Below, piece after piece: positions 28,905 to 38,378 of a DNA stretch of 64,000 bases (position 1 is its first letter; each line of letters starts with the position of its first letter). The stretch is from Pseudomonas rhodesiae. GTDB taxonomy: Bacteria > Pseudomonadota > Gammaproteobacteria > Pseudomonadales > Pseudomonadaceae. Where the stretch lies: the NCBI RefSeq assembly GCF_007858255.1, contig NZ_VFEU01000005.1:124001-188000 (forward strand). The letters run 5' to 3'. The notes beneath the pieces were generated by a model. It was not told the DNA's origin. It saw nothing but the letters and a program-made list of their open reading frames with translations, and ran no database searches. The position numbers and the translations under genes were made by a program.

Positions 28905-30236
28905 ATGAAACCGACCCGTCTGCTATTAACCTGGCTCAGCGTGCTGCTGGGCCTGAGCATTCTTCTGGGCGCCACGGCAGCGCTGCAACTGAAGGTGCCC
29001 GACACACTCCACTCGGTGGCCTGGGGCTTGCTCCTGGCATTGTTACTGCTTGCCCTGCTGGATGCCCTGCGCCTGCGCCACCGGCCTACCCCGCGCCTGC
29101 AACGGCAAATGCCCGGCAGTCTGGCGCTGGGACGCTGGGGCGACGTTCGCCTGAGCCTGGAACACGCCTTTGCACAAACGCTGACGGTGCAGGTGTTCGA
29201 CCATGTTCCCGATGGGCTGAGCGTCGACAACCTGCCGCAAACCATCGAACTACGCCCCGGTGAACGCAGTGAACTGGGGTATCGCCTGCGCCCCTTGCGC
29301 CGTGGCCACTTCCCATTCGACCGCTGTGAAATCCATATCCCCAGCCCTTTGGGGTTATGGTCGGCACGGCGCTTTATCGAAACCCAGGATGTCACCCGCG
29401 TATACCCGGATTTCGCCCGGTTGTACGGCGCCCAATTACTGGGTGTGGATAACTGGCTGAGCCAGCTGGGGGTTCGCCAGCGTCAACGACGCGGCCTGGG
29501 GTTGGAGTTTCATCAATTACGTGAATTTCGCGAAGGCGACAGCCTGCGTCAGATCGACTGGAAAGCCACCGCGCGACAACGCACACCGATCGCCCGGGAG
29601 TATCAGGACGAACGCGACCAACAGATCGTGTTCATGCTCGATTGCGGCCGCTGCATGCGCAGCCAGGACGATGAACTGTCCCATTTCGACCATGCCCTCA
29701 ATGCTTGCCTGCTGCTCAGCTATGTCGCCTTGCGCCAGGGCGATGCGGTGGGGATATGCACGTTTGCTGGCGATCAGCCCCGCTACCTGGCACCAGTTAA
29801 GGGCAGCGGCCAGTTGAATCTGTTGTTGAACGCGGTATACGACCTGGACACGACGCGCCGGTCGGCCGACTACCTCGCAGCGGCGAACCAAGTGCTGGCT
29901 CGGCAAAAGCGTCGGGCGTTGGTGATCATCGTCACCAACCTGCGGGATGAGGACGATGAAGCGCTGCTGGCGGCCGTCAAACGTATCGGCCGCCAACATA
30001 GAGTGCTGGTGGCCAGTTTGCGCGAGGAGGTATTGGACCAATTGCGGCAGTCCCCTGTGCAAACCTTACCTGAGGCCCTGGCCTACAGCGGCACGGTGGA
30101 TTACCTCACCAGACGCGACGAATTGCATGACCGGCTGGGCGCACATGGCCTGTCAGTACTGGATACCTTGCCTTCGGAGATGGGCGCGGCCCTGGTGACT
30201 CGTTATCTGGGCTGGAAGAAAGCCGGTGTGTTCTAA
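28905..30236 (+). CDS. DUF58 domain protein (VWA-like MoxR partner)
   Basis: A 443-residue protein with two N-terminal TM helices (about residues 5-30 and 35-55) and the DUF58 signature FREGDSLRQIDWKATARQ. A von Willebrand A-like domain follows (IVFMLDCGRCMRS in place of the MIDAS DxSxS, so metal binding may be lost). Such proteins are the usual partners of MoxR ATPases. The start at 28905 (MKPTRLLLTW) was chosen because an ATG at 28894 runs into a stop after four codons. Confidence 0.88.
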   Translation: MKPTRLLLTWLSVLLGLSILLGATAALQLKVPDTLHSVAWGLLLALLLLALLDALRLRHRPTPRLQRQMPGSLALGRWGDVRLSLEHAFAQTLTVQVFDHVPDGLSVDNLPQTIELRPGERSELGYRLRPLRRGHFPFDRCEIHIPSPLGLWSARRFIETQDVTRVYPDFARLYGAQLLGVDNWLSQLGVRQRQRRGLGLEFHQLREFREGDSLRQIDWKATARQRTPIAREYQDERDQQIVFMLDCGRCMRSQDDELSHFDHALNACLLLSYVALRQGDAVGICTFAGDQPRYLAPVKGSGQLNLLLNAVYDLDTTRRSADYLAAANQVLARQKRRALVIIVTNLRDEDDEALLAAVKRIGRQHRVLVASLREEVLDQLRQSPVQTLPEALAYSGTVDYLTRRDELHDRLGAHGLSVLDTLPSEMGAALVTRYLGWKKAGVF

Positions 30237-30244
30237 AAGATGTG

Positions 30245-30283
30245 CTCGGCACGACAAGGGCTCTGAAGCCCATGCCGAGTCGA
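30245..30283 (+). terminator. Hairpin at the end of the MoxR operon
   Basis: CTCGGCA/TGCCGAG outer arms and GGGCT/AGCCC inner arms form an interrupted stem just after the DUF58 stop. The U-run is poor, so termination is only probable. Confidence 0.4.
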
Positions 30284-30295
30284 CAACGCTTGATG

Positions 30296-30655
30296 CTAGG
30301 CAGACGCCTGCAAAGGATCAAAGCTGAAGTAATGCACCAAAACGCTGATCAATTGCCCATATTCCTCACTGGCGCTGATGATGCGGAAGCCGGAATCGTA
30401 GTGCTGCGGGTTGATGTCTTCGTGACTCCACAGACACGTCGCGGTGAGATCAATGGCATGAAAGTCGCCATCCGCCGCAGGAATCTTTAACCGCAGCTCG
30501 AAATCCACATCAATCATCATGGGCAACAGGCTGATTAACATCAGTCCGTCTTCCGAGGCATTGCCCAGAAAACCAATGGGCTTGTCAGTAAGACGGTTAA
30601 ACACTTGCAAGAAACTCGGTAATTGATGCCGCTCGATCCGTCGGTCGGTAAACAT
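30296..30655 (-). CDS. PilZ domain protein (cyclic-di-GMP receptor candidate)
   Basis: A 119-residue single-domain protein. Cyclic-di-GMP contacts are present: R-x3-R at residues 5-9 (RRIER) and N-x-S-x2-G (NASEDG). The ATG at 30655 places RxxxR at the N-terminus, as in other PilZ proteins, although the ribosome site is weak (GGAT ~12 bases upstream). It shares strand and neighbourhood with the TPR lipoprotein gene 225 bp upstream. Its partner is unknown. Confidence 0.8.
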   Translation of the reverse strand: MFTDRRIERHQLPSFLQVFNRLTDKPIGFLGNASEDGLMLISLLPMMIDVDFELRLKIPAADGDFHAIDLTATCLWSHEDINPQHYDSGFRIISASEEYGQLISVLVHYFSFDPLQASA

Positions 30656-30879
30656 GGTGAGATCGCCATCCAGTGGCCATGACTCTGGCCGTGCCAGTGA
30701 TTCGGAACGAGCATAAACGCTCGCTCTCCCTGGATCTCGGTGTGACAACACACTGCATTGTGCACTAGACAGCCGCCGAATCCGGGCCCCTCATTCGTTC
30801 GAATAGAAACTTGTACAAACGATCATCCAAAGGATAGCCCAAGACTGGCAACGGGCCAGTTAACCCACGGTAAATATCC

Positions 30880-31254
30880 TCACAAGGACGCAGGACGTGG
30901 CTGAGCAGCACTGGCGCCGGGGTAATGCCCCAGTTGTTGCAGGGTGTCGAGCCGCGCGCGGGCGCGGTAGGCGTACTCGCTGGAAGGGTATTGGGTAATG
31001 ATGAACTGATAGGTTTGCACGGCATCGACGAACAATTTCTGCCGTTCCAGACACTGCCCACGCAACATCGAGACCTCCGGCTGCACGTACCGACGGCTGC
31101 GGCTTTCGCGGTCCACCTGGGACAATTCCAGGGTGACGCGCTGGCAATCACCGACCCCATAAGCCCGGTAGGCGTTATTCAAATGATGGTCCATCGACCA
31201 GCGGGTGCAGCCGACAACACTGACGGCAAGGGCAGCAACGAGCAAAATTCGCAT
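30880..31254 (-). CDS. Small TPR-repeat lipoprotein
   Basis: A 124-residue predicted lipoprotein: the signal peptide MRILLVAALAVSVVGC ends in a lipobox with Cys16. The mature part holds two to three TPR-like helical pairs (YRAYGVGDCQRVTLELSQVD; FVDAVQTYQFIITQYPSSEY). Such YfiO/BamD-like small lipoproteins scaffold envelope complexes. A good AGGAG lies upstream of the ATG. It is divergent from pykA. Specific function unknown. Confidence 0.8.
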   Translation of the reverse strand: MRILLVAALAVSVVGCTRWSMDHHLNNAYRAYGVGDCQRVTLELSQVDRESRSRRYVQPEVSMLRGQCLERQKLFVDAVQTYQFIITQYPSSEYAYRARARLDTLQQLGHYPGASAAQPRPASL

Positions 31255-31429
31255 GAGGGTTCTCCTGTCTTGTGGAGTGTATCGACCCTTCGTCGAAAAT
31301 CTTCAAGGTCGTTCATCTTTTAGCCCGCCGCCAAAACAAGTGAATGTTCGATAAGTAGTGCAAACGAACAATGACTACAACGAAAGAGCATAGTAGCCTT
31401 CCTCAGCGCTTGAACTCAGGAGTCCGTGC

Positions 31430-32881
31430 ATGTCCGTCCGTCGTACCAAAATCGTCGCCACCCTTGGCCCGGCCAGCAATTCGCCGGAAGTCCTCGAACA
31501 GCTGATTCTGGCTGGTTTGGACGTTGCCCGTCTGAACTTCTCCCACGGCACCCCCGACGAGCACAAGGCTCGCGCCAAGCTGGTGCGTGATCTCGCAGCC
31601 AAGCACGGCCGTTTCGTGGCGTTGCTGGGCGACCTGCAAGGCCCGAAAATCCGTATCGCCAAATTCGCCAACAAGCGAATCGAACTGAAGATCGGCGACA
31701 CCTTCACCTTCTCCACCAGCCACCCGCTGACCGAAGGCAACCAGCAAGTCGTGGGTATCGACTATCCCGACTTGGTCAAAGACTGCGGCGTCGGTGACGA
31801 GCTGCTGCTGGATGATGGCCGCGTGGTCATGCGCGTCGACACCGCCACCAGCACTGAGCTGATCTGCACCGTGACCATCGGTGGGCCACTGTCGGACCAT
31901 AAAGGCATCAACCGTCGCGGTGGTGGCCTGACCGCACCGGCCCTGACCGAAAAAGACAAAGCCGACATCAAGCTGGCCGCCGAAATGGAAGTGGACTACC
32001 TCGCAGTGTCCTTCCCCCGCGACGCCGCTGACATGGAATACGCCCGTAAGCTGCGCGACGAGGCCGGCGGTACCGCCTGGCTGGTGGCGAAGATCGAACG
32101 CGCGGAAGCCGTGGCCGATGACGAAACCCTCGACGGCCTGATCAAGGCTTCCGACGCCGTGATGGTTGCCCGTGGCGACCTGGGCGTTGAAATCGGCGAC
32201 GCCGAACTGATCGGTATCCAGAAAAAAATCATCCTGCACGCACGTCGCCACAATAAAGCGGTGATCGTCGCGACCCAGATGATGGAGTCGATGATCCAAA
32301 ACCCGATGCCGACCCGCGCCGAAGTGTCCGACGTGGCCAACGCCGTGCTGGACTACACCGACGCCGTCATGCTGTCGGCCGAAAGCGCCGCCGGCCCGTA
32401 CCCGCTGGAAGCCGTCCAGGCCATGGCGCGTATCTGTGTCGGTGCCGAAAAGCACCCGACCAGCAAAACCTCCAGCCACCGCATCGGCAAAGTGTTCGAA
32501 AGCTGCGACCAGAGCATCGCCCTGGCGGCGATGTACACCGCCAACCATTTCCCAGGCGTGAAAGCGATCATCGCTCTGACCGAAAGTGGCTACACACCGC
32601 TCATCATGTCGCGCATCCGTTCGTCGGTACCGATCTACGCGTTCTCCCCGCACCGCGAAACCCAGGCCCGCGCGGCCATGTTCCGGGGTGTCTACACCGT
32701 ACCGTTCGACCCGGCGTCGTTGCCACCCCATGAAGTGAGCCAGGCGGCCATCGACGAGCTGCTCAAGCGCGGCGTTGTGGAGAAAGGCGACTGGGTCATC
32801 CTGACCAAGGGCGACAGCTACAACACCATCGGCGGCACCAACGGCATGAAGATCCTGCACGTTGGCGACCCAATGGTCTGA
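31430..32881 (+). CDS. pykA: Pyruvate kinase
   Basis: A 483-residue glycolytic enzyme converting PEP and ADP to pyruvate and ATP. The N-terminus RRTKIVATLGPAS, catalytic lysine region LVAKIERAEA, Mg-binding MVARGDLGVE and LSAESAAGPYP are all intact, with the allosteric C-domain complete. In P. aeruginosa the same neighbours (enoyl-CoA hydratase, ferredoxin reductase, fumarase) accompany pykA, which supports this symbol over pykF. CAGGAG lies 6 bases before the ATG. A terminator follows. Confidence 0.96.
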   Translation: MSVRRTKIVATLGPASNSPEVLEQLILAGLDVARLNFSHGTPDEHKARAKLVRDLAAKHGRFVALLGDLQGPKIRIAKFANKRIELKIGDTFTFSTSHPLTEGNQQVVGIDYPDLVKDCGVGDELLLDDGRVVMRVDTATSTELICTVTIGGPLSDHKGINRRGGGLTAPALTEKDKADIKLAAEMEVDYLAVSFPRDAADMEYARKLRDEAGGTAWLVAKIERAEAVADDETLDGLIKASDAVMVARGDLGVEIGDAELIGIQKKIILHARRHNKAVIVATQMMESMIQNPMPTRAEVSDVANAVLDYTDAVMLSAESAAGPYPLEAVQAMARICVGAEKHPTSKTSSHRIGKVFESCDQSIALAAMYTANHFPGVKAIIALTESGYTPLIMSRIRSSVPIYAFSPHRETQARAAMFRGVYTVPFDPASLPPHEVSQAAIDELLKRGVVEKGDWVILTKGDSYNTIGGTNGMKILHVGDPMV

Positions 32882-32898
32882 GTGATCGGTCGTTGAAA

Positions 32899-32937
32899 AC
32901 AAAAGCCCTGTCATGCAAGTGACGGGGCTTTTTGCTT
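32899..32937 (+). terminator. Rho-independent terminator of pykA
   Basis: AAAAGCCCTGTCA, a 6-nt loop, then TGACGGGGCTTTTT: a 12-bp stem with one mismatch plus flanking A- and T-runs. It can act on both converging genes. Confidence 0.88.
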
Positions 32938-32963
32938 TTCGTGATAGAGGGCCTTGCTTACGA

Positions 32964-33713
32964 TCAGCGTCGAGTAACGAACCCCGACAACGCCGCAATC
33001 GCCTCCGGCGACCTTAACCGTTGGGTAAACAACGCCCCCTCCTCTTCGATCACCTGACGCAACTGCTCGCGGTCCACGCTTTTCATCAATTGCTTGGTGA
33101 TCTGCACTGCGCCCGGCGCCAAGGTGTCGAAACGCTCAGCGATTTGCCTGGCTTTGGCCAACGTCGCCTCACCACTGCTCAAGGCTTCGGTGGCGATGCC
33201 CCATGCGGCGGCCTGCTCACCGGTAAACCCTTCGCCCAACAGCAACAGCTCGGCGGCTTTGGCGTGCCCCAGCAATCGCGGCAGGATCAGGCTGGAACCA
33301 AACTCAGGGCACAGCCCCAGGTTGACGAACGGCATGCGCAAATGCGCATCACGACTGACGTACACCAGGTCGCAGTGCAGCAGCAGGGTCGTACCGATGC
33401 CCACCGCCGCCCCGGCCACAGCGGCGATCACCGGTTTGCGACAGTTGAGCAGGCTCTTCATAAAGTGAAACGGCGGGGTGTCCAAGTCGCTGGGCGGCTG
33501 GTCGAGAAAGTCGCCGATGTCGTTGCCAGCGGTAAAGCATTCGCTGCTGCCTTGGATCAGTACGGCATTGATCTGCGGGTCAGCATCGGCCTGTTCCAGC
33601 GCCTCGGCCAAGCGGGTGTACATGGCGCGGGTCAGGGCGTTCTTCTTGTCCGGGCGATTGAGCTGCAGGGTCAGCAGCCCGCCGTCACGTTGCTGGAGGA
33701 TGGCGTCGGTCAT
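32964..33713 (-). CDS. Enoyl-CoA hydratase/isomerase family protein
   Basis: A 249-residue crotonase-fold enzyme. The N-terminal LNRPDKKNALTRAMYTRL and oxyanion-hole region (FTAGNDIGDF; VAGAAVGIGTTLLLHCDLVY) are conserved. The two catalytic glutamates of classic enoyl-CoA hydratase are not clearly both present, so isomerase or another CoA chemistry is possible. It lies 30 bp downstream of the ferredoxin reductase on the same strand, and converges on pykA. Confidence 0.88.
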   Translation of the reverse strand: MTDAILQQRDGGLLTLQLNRPDKKNALTRAMYTRLAEALEQADADPQINAVLIQGSSECFTAGNDIGDFLDQPPSDLDTPPFHFMKSLLNCRKPVIAAVAGAAVGIGTTLLLHCDLVYVSRDAHLRMPFVNLGLCPEFGSSLILPRLLGHAKAAELLLLGEGFTGEQAAAWGIATEALSSGEATLAKARQIAERFDTLAPGAVQITKQLMKSVDREQLRQVIEEEGALFTQRLRSPEAIAALSGFVTRR

Positions 33714-33743
33714 GGCGAGTCTCGCGGCGATGGAATTCAGCGC

Positions 33744-34676
33744 TCAACCACGGGGCAGGAACACATCGGCCAGCAGTTGATTGCGCGGCAGTCCGGCCAG
33801 GAACAAACGCTTGGAAAACGCTTCGACACTGGCAGGGCTCCCGCAGAGTAAGGCCAGGGTTTGCCGGGAAACAAGCCGCAGTTGCGCCAATGCCTGGGTT
33901 AACTCAGCCGCGGTCCACAGCTCCACGGTCAACTGCGGGTGACGGGCGGCCAGCGCCGCCAGGGGTTCGGCCAGATAATGGCCGGCGGCGTCATGGGCCA
34001 GGTGAATCACGCGGATGGGCCCTTGATGATCTTGGCGCAACGCCTCGCGCAACACGCCCCATAAAGGGCCCAGCCCTGTCCCCGAGGCCAACAGCCATAG
34101 CGGCCGGGATTGCCAATCAGGGTCATAGTGCAAGGCGCCGCCGCGCAATTCGCCCAGGACCAAACGCTCGCCGACCCGCAACCGGCGGGCGATATCGCTG
34201 AATTGACCGGGCTGTCGGCAATCGAGATGAAACTCCAGGAACCCGTCCTCCTGGGGCAAGCTCGCCAGGGAATACGGCCGCGCCACCTGCCCCGCCCACA
34301 GCACCAGGTGCTGCCCGGCCCGATAACGCAGGTTGTGTTGCGCTTGCACGCGCAGGCGCAAAACGCTCGGGGTCAACCAGTCTGTCGCCACGACCTGGGC
34401 CGTTACGCCATCGCGCAGCGGATCAAATGTCTCGACCTGCACGTCCCCGCTCACCTGACATTGGCATGCCAGGCGCCAGCCGTCCTGGCGTTGCGCAGGG
34501 CTCAAAGCCTCCGGCTGGCAATCATCCACCTCGCCCTCGCACCGTACCAGGCACGCATGGCAACTGCCGGCCCGGCAACTGTAAGGCACGGCCACGCCCG
34601 CCTGGTTCAAGGCATCCAACAGGTTACTGCCGGTAGGTACCGACCAATGGCGTTCGCCGACGTGCAGTTCAGGCAT
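33744..34676 (-). CDS. [2Fe-2S] ferredoxin-NAD(P)H reductase-type protein
   Basis: A 310-residue flavoprotein. The N-terminal plant-type [2Fe-2S] domain has C-x4-C-x2-C (CRAGSCHAC) and a fourth cysteine in RLACQC. An FAD domain (RPYSLASLP) and an NAD domain (LLASGTGLGPLWG) follow. This is the architecture of oxygenase reductase components and CDP-6-deoxy-hexose reductase-like proteins. The ATG at 34676 gives MPELHVGERHWSVPTGSNLL; the frame runs on across the fumarase gene, but that part is an antisense shadow. Its electron acceptor is not evident. Confidence 0.88.
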   Translation of the reverse strand: MPELHVGERHWSVPTGSNLLDALNQAGVAVPYSCRAGSCHACLVRCEGEVDDCQPEALSPAQRQDGWRLACQCQVSGDVQVETFDPLRDGVTAQVVATDWLTPSVLRLRVQAQHNLRYRAGQHLVLWAGQVARPYSLASLPQEDGFLEFHLDCRQPGQFSDIARRLRVGERLVLGELRGGALHYDPDWQSRPLWLLASGTGLGPLWGVLREALRQDHQGPIRVIHLAHDAAGHYLAEPLAALAARHPQLTVELWTAAELTQALAQLRLVSRQTLALLCGSPASVEAFSKRLFLAGLPRNQLLADVFLPRG

Positions 34677-34895
34677 GGAACATCTCGCATCAAAAGGCGC
34701 ACACAGGGAATCACGCTCGGCACAGTTTGACCATAGTCGGGTGTATCGGCCACCGCGCCGGGTTATACTGCCGCGCCTTTTTAGCGTCGCGCCTGCACCA
34801 CTTGGCGTGCCTTGGAAAGGTGGCCTCAGCCGACCGATGCACCCCACTGATGCCACCTTTATTGAATGTTCCCGTCTTATAGAGGAGCGCGACTC

Positions 34896-36419
34896 ATGAC
34901 CGTGATCAAGCAAGACGACCTGATTCAGAGCGTTGCCGACGCCCTGCAATTCATTTCCTACTACCACCCCGTAGATTTCATCCAGGCGATGCACGAAGCC
35001 TACCTGCGCGAAGAGTCGCCAGCGGCCCGTGACTCCATGGCCCAGATCCTGATCAACTCGCGCATGTGCGCCACCGGCCATCGCCCGATCTGCCAGGACA
35101 CCGGTATCGTTACCGTGTTCGTGCGCGTGGGCATGGACGTACGTTGGGATGGCGCCACCATGGGCCTGGACGACATGATCAACGAAGGTGTGCGTCGCGC
35201 CTACAACCTGCCGGAAAACGTCCTGCGTGCCTCGATTCTCGCCGATCCGGCCGGCGCGCGTAAAAACACCAAGGACAACACCCCTGCGGTCATCCACTAC
35301 TCCATCGTTCCGGGCAACACCGTGGAAGTGGACGTGGCGGCCAAAGGCGGCGGCTCCGAGAACAAGTCGAAAATGGCCATGCTCAACCCGTCCGACTCGA
35401 TCGTCGACTGGGTGCTCAAGACCGTTCCGACCATGGGCGCCGGCTGGTGCCCACCTGGCATGCTCGGCATCGGCATCGGCGGCACCGCCGAGAAAGCCGC
35501 CGTGATGGCCAAGGAAGTGTTGATGGAATCCATCGACATCCACGAGCTGAAAAAACGCGGCCCGCAGAACCGTATCGAAGAGATGCGCCTGGAGCTGTTC
35601 GAGAAGGTCAACCAACTGGGCATCGGCGCCCAGGGCCTGGGTGGCCTGACCACCGTGCTCGACGTGAAGATCATGGATTACCCGACCCACGCAGCCTCGT
35701 TGCCGGTGTGCATGATCCCCAACTGCGCCGCCACCCGTCACGCGCACTTCGTGCTCGACGGTTCGGGCCCGGCGTCGCTGGAAGCACCACCGTTGGACGC
35801 CTACCCGGAAATCGTCTGGGAGGCCGGCCCGTCGGCCCGCCGCGTCAACCTCGACACCCTGACCCCGGAAGACGTGCAGAGCTGGAAACCGGGCGAAACC
35901 GTGTTGCTCAACGGCAAGATGCTCACCGGTCGCGACGCGGCGCACAAGCGCATGGTCGAGATGCTGAACAAGGGTGAAACCCTGCCAGTGGACCTCAAGG
36001 GTCGCTTCATCTACTACGTCGGCCCGGTTGATCCAGTGCGCGAAGAAGTAGTCGGCCCAGCCGGCCCGACCACCGCCACGCGGATGGACAAGTTCACCCG
36101 TCAGATCCTTGATCAGACCGGCCTGTTGGGCATGATCGGTAAATCCGAACGCGGCCCGACCGCCATCGACGCGATCAAGGACCACAAAGCCGTGTACCTG
36201 ATGGCCGTGGGCGGCGCTGCCTACCTGGTGGCGCAAGCTATCAAGAAGTCCCGCGTGGTGGCTTTCGCAGAACTGGGCATGGAAGCGATCTACGAGTTCG
36301 AGGTCAAAGACATGCCGGTCACCGTGGCGGTGGACAGCAAGGGCGAATCCGTCCACATCACCGGTCCTGCCATCTGGCAGAAAAAGATCAGTGAAAGCCT
36401 GGCGGTAGAAGTGCAATAA
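34896..36419 (+). CDS. Class I fumarate hydratase ([4Fe-4S])
   Basis: A 507-residue oxygen-sensitive iron-sulfur fumarase of the TCA cycle (FumA/FumB type). Cluster cysteines are seen in GHRPICQDTG and VCMIPNCAATRH. The alpha and beta domains are fused in one chain, with the beta half starting near residue 335 (GETVLLNGKMLTGRDAAHKRM). AGAGGAG lies 6 bases before the ATG at 34896. It is divergent from the ferredoxin reductase and ends in a strong terminator. Confidence 0.95.
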   Translation: MTVIKQDDLIQSVADALQFISYYHPVDFIQAMHEAYLREESPAARDSMAQILINSRMCATGHRPICQDTGIVTVFVRVGMDVRWDGATMGLDDMINEGVRRAYNLPENVLRASILADPAGARKNTKDNTPAVIHYSIVPGNTVEVDVAAKGGGSENKSKMAMLNPSDSIVDWVLKTVPTMGAGWCPPGMLGIGIGGTAEKAAVMAKEVLMESIDIHELKKRGPQNRIEEMRLELFEKVNQLGIGAQGLGGLTTVLDVKIMDYPTHAASLPVCMIPNCAATRHAHFVLDGSGPASLEAPPLDAYPEIVWEAGPSARRVNLDTLTPEDVQSWKPGETVLLNGKMLTGRDAAHKRMVEMLNKGETLPVDLKGRFIYYVGPVDPVREEVVGPAGPTTATRMDKFTRQILDQTGLLGMIGKSERGPTAIDAIKDHKAVYLMAVGGAAYLVAQAIKKSRVVAFAELGMEAIYEFEVKDMPVTVAVDSKGESVHITGPAIWQKKISESLAVEVQ

Positions 36420-36435
36420 GCACTGCCTGAGCGAC

Positions 36436-36477
36436 AGAAAAAGCGACCGCTGCGATCAGCACGGTCGCTTTTTTATT
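36436..36477 (+). terminator. Rho-independent terminator of the fumarase gene
   Basis: AAAAAGCGACCG, an 11-nt loop, then CGGTCGCTTTTTTATT: a strong stem with A- and T-runs. Confidence 0.9.
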
Positions 36478-36611
36478 GCCTGCCGATTTCTCAGCGCCGG
36501 GCTTGCCGCAAAACCTGCGCAACCTGCCCATTTACAATGACCTGGCGCACCCCAAGACCGCTGCTGCTCATGCTATGGTGCACTCCCCTTACCGTGCCTG
36601 TTCATCACCGT

Positions 36612-38378
36612 ATGATCGTGATCCCTCGCCCCCTGCGTCTGAGCTTTTACTCCCTGCTGATCATCGCCGGTGCGGTACTGGCCGCCGCCCTGGCCACGCG
36701 GCATGCCGAACGCCAGGCCCTGGTGGACGATGCCGCCCGTGCCAATCAGCAATTGGCGCTGTATGCCAACTCCCTGCACACCCTGATCGAACGCTACCGC
36801 GCCCTGCCTGCGGTGCTGGCGCTGGATTCGGAAATGATCAACGCCTTGAAAGGTCCGCTGGACAGCGCCACCCAGGACTTGCTCAACCGCAAGCTGGAAC
36901 GCATCAACGGCGCCGCGCAGTCGTCCACCCTGGAATTGATGGATCACACCGGTCTGGCCGTCGCGGCCAGTAACTGGAACTTGCCGAGCAGTTATGTTGG
37001 CCACAACTACGCATTCCGGCCTTATTTCAGCCAGACCCGCAGCCAGGGCACCGGGCGTTTTTATGCGGTGGGGGTGACCACGGGCATTCCCGGCTATTTC
37101 CTTTCCAGCGCGGTACTGGACGAGCACGAGCAGTTCCTCGGCGCCATGGTGGTCAAGCTGGAGTTTCCCGAGCTTGAGCGCGAATGGGCCCAGGGCAATG
37201 ATCTGCTGCTGGTCAGCGATGCGCGTGGCATCGTATTTATCGCCAACCAGCCGGGCTGGCGCTATCGCAACCTGCGACCGCTGTCGGACAGCGACCTCGC
37301 CGAACTCAAGGCCACCCGCCAATACGATAAGAAGCAGCTGCAGCCGCTGGACACTCAGCCCCTGCAACGCTTCGATGAAAACAGTCACCTGATGCGCGTC
37401 AACGGCCCAGACGGCAGTGCCAATTACATCTGGGAATCCCTGCCGCTGAAGGCCGAAGGGTGGACCTTGCACCTGTTGCGCAAACCCCAGTTCGCTTTCG
37501 AAGACCAACGCAATGCCGGCCTGGCTGCTGCCGGTTCGTGGCTGGCGCTGGTGTTTCTGGTGCTGTTCCTGACCCAGCGTTGGCGCCTGGCACGCCTGCG
37601 CCAGCGCAGTCGCCAAGAGCTGGAGCGCCTGGTGGAAGAGCGCACCCAAGCGCTGCGCACCGCTCAGGACGGCCTGGTGCAGTCCGCCAAGCTGGCCGCC
37701 CTGGGGCAGATGTCGGCGGCCCTGGCCCATGAAATCAACCAGCCACTGACAGCCCAGCGCATGCAACTGGCCACCCTGCGCCTGCTGCTCGACCATGGCC
37801 GCGTGGACGACGCCTACAAGGCTCTCACGCCGCTGGACGATATGCTCACGCGCATGGCCGCGCTCACCGGCCATCTCAAGACCTTCGCGCGTAAAAGCCC
37901 CAGCGGCCTGCGCGAACGCCTGGACCTGGCCACCGTGGTCGACCAATCCCTGCACTTGCTCGACGCGCGCCTGCGCGACGAAAGCATCGGCACTGTGCTG
38001 GACCTGACCCGCCCTGCCTGGGTACGCGGCGACGCGATCCGCCTGGAACAAGTAATGATCAACCTGCTGCGCAACGCTCTGGATGCCATGGCCGACAAAC
38101 CGCGCAAGCGCCTGGAAATCCGCCTGCACGCCGACCAGCAGCTGTGGCAGTTGACCGTCAGCGACAGCGGCGGCGGCATTGCCGAAGAACACTTGAACAG
38201 TGTGTTCGACCCGTTTTTCACCACCAAACCGGTGGGCGACGGGCTCGGCCTGGGGCTGGCGGTGTCCTACGCCATCGTGCACGAACTCGGCGGACGCCTG
38301 ATCGCCGCTAACCGAGGCGACGGCGCGGTGTTCACCCTGACCCTGCCCATCGCGCTGGAGACGCCGGACCTATGTTGA
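36612..38378 (+). CDS. C4-dicarboxylate/2-oxoglutarate sensor histidine kinase, DctB/MifS type
   Basis: A 588-residue membrane kinase. TM1 is about residues 13-30, followed by a double-PAS/Cache periplasmic sensor with YAFRPYFSQT and GIPGYFLSSAV (as in DctB), and TM2 about 303-322. HisKA carries His373 in ALAHEINQPLTAQ, and the HATPase_c domain has GDGLGLGLAV. I chose the ATG at 36612 (MIVIPRPLRLS). It overlaps the response-regulator gene by 7 bp. The neighbouring MHS permease, rather than a TRAP system, argues for a MifS-like role (2-oxoglutarate) over classic DctB. Confidence 0.88.
   Translation: MIVIPRPLRLSFYSLLIIAGAVLAAALATRHAERQALVDDAARANQQLALYANSLHTLIERYRALPAVLALDSEMINALKGPLDSATQDLLNRKLERINGAAQSSTLELMDHTGLAVAASNWNLPSSYVGHNYAFRPYFSQTRSQGTGRFYAVGVTTGIPGYFLSSAVLDEHEQFLGAMVVKLEFPELEREWAQGNDLLLVSDARGIVFIANQPGWRYRNLRPLSDSDLAELKATRQYDKKQLQPLDTQPLQRFDENSHLMRVNGPDGSANYIWESLPLKAEGWTLHLLRKPQFAFEDQRNAGLAAAGSWLALVFLVLFLTQRWRLARLRQRSRQELERLVEERTQALRTAQDGLVQSAKLAALGQMSAALAHEINQPLTAQRMQLATLRLLLDHGRVDDAYKALTPLDDMLTRMAALTGHLKTFARKSPSGLRERLDLATVVDQSLHLLDARLRDESIGTVLDLTRPAWVRGDAIRLEQVMINLLRNALDAMADKPRKRLEIRLHADQQLWQLTVSDSGGGIAEEHLNSVFDPFFTTKPVGDGLGLGLAVSYAIVHELGGRLIAANRGDGAVFTLTLPIALETPDLC

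Noticed and set aside
30765..30879. Protein-like reading beyond the TPR lipoprotein stop in another frame
   Set aside because: It could suggest a frameshifted C-terminus, but the 124-residue lipoprotein is already of normal length and the extra segment has no start or known motif.
34677..36416. Long upstream extension of the ferredoxin reductase frame across the fumarase gene
   Set aside because: The extension is antisense to a complete class I fumarase and unrelated to reductases; the MPELH start at 34676 fits the family.
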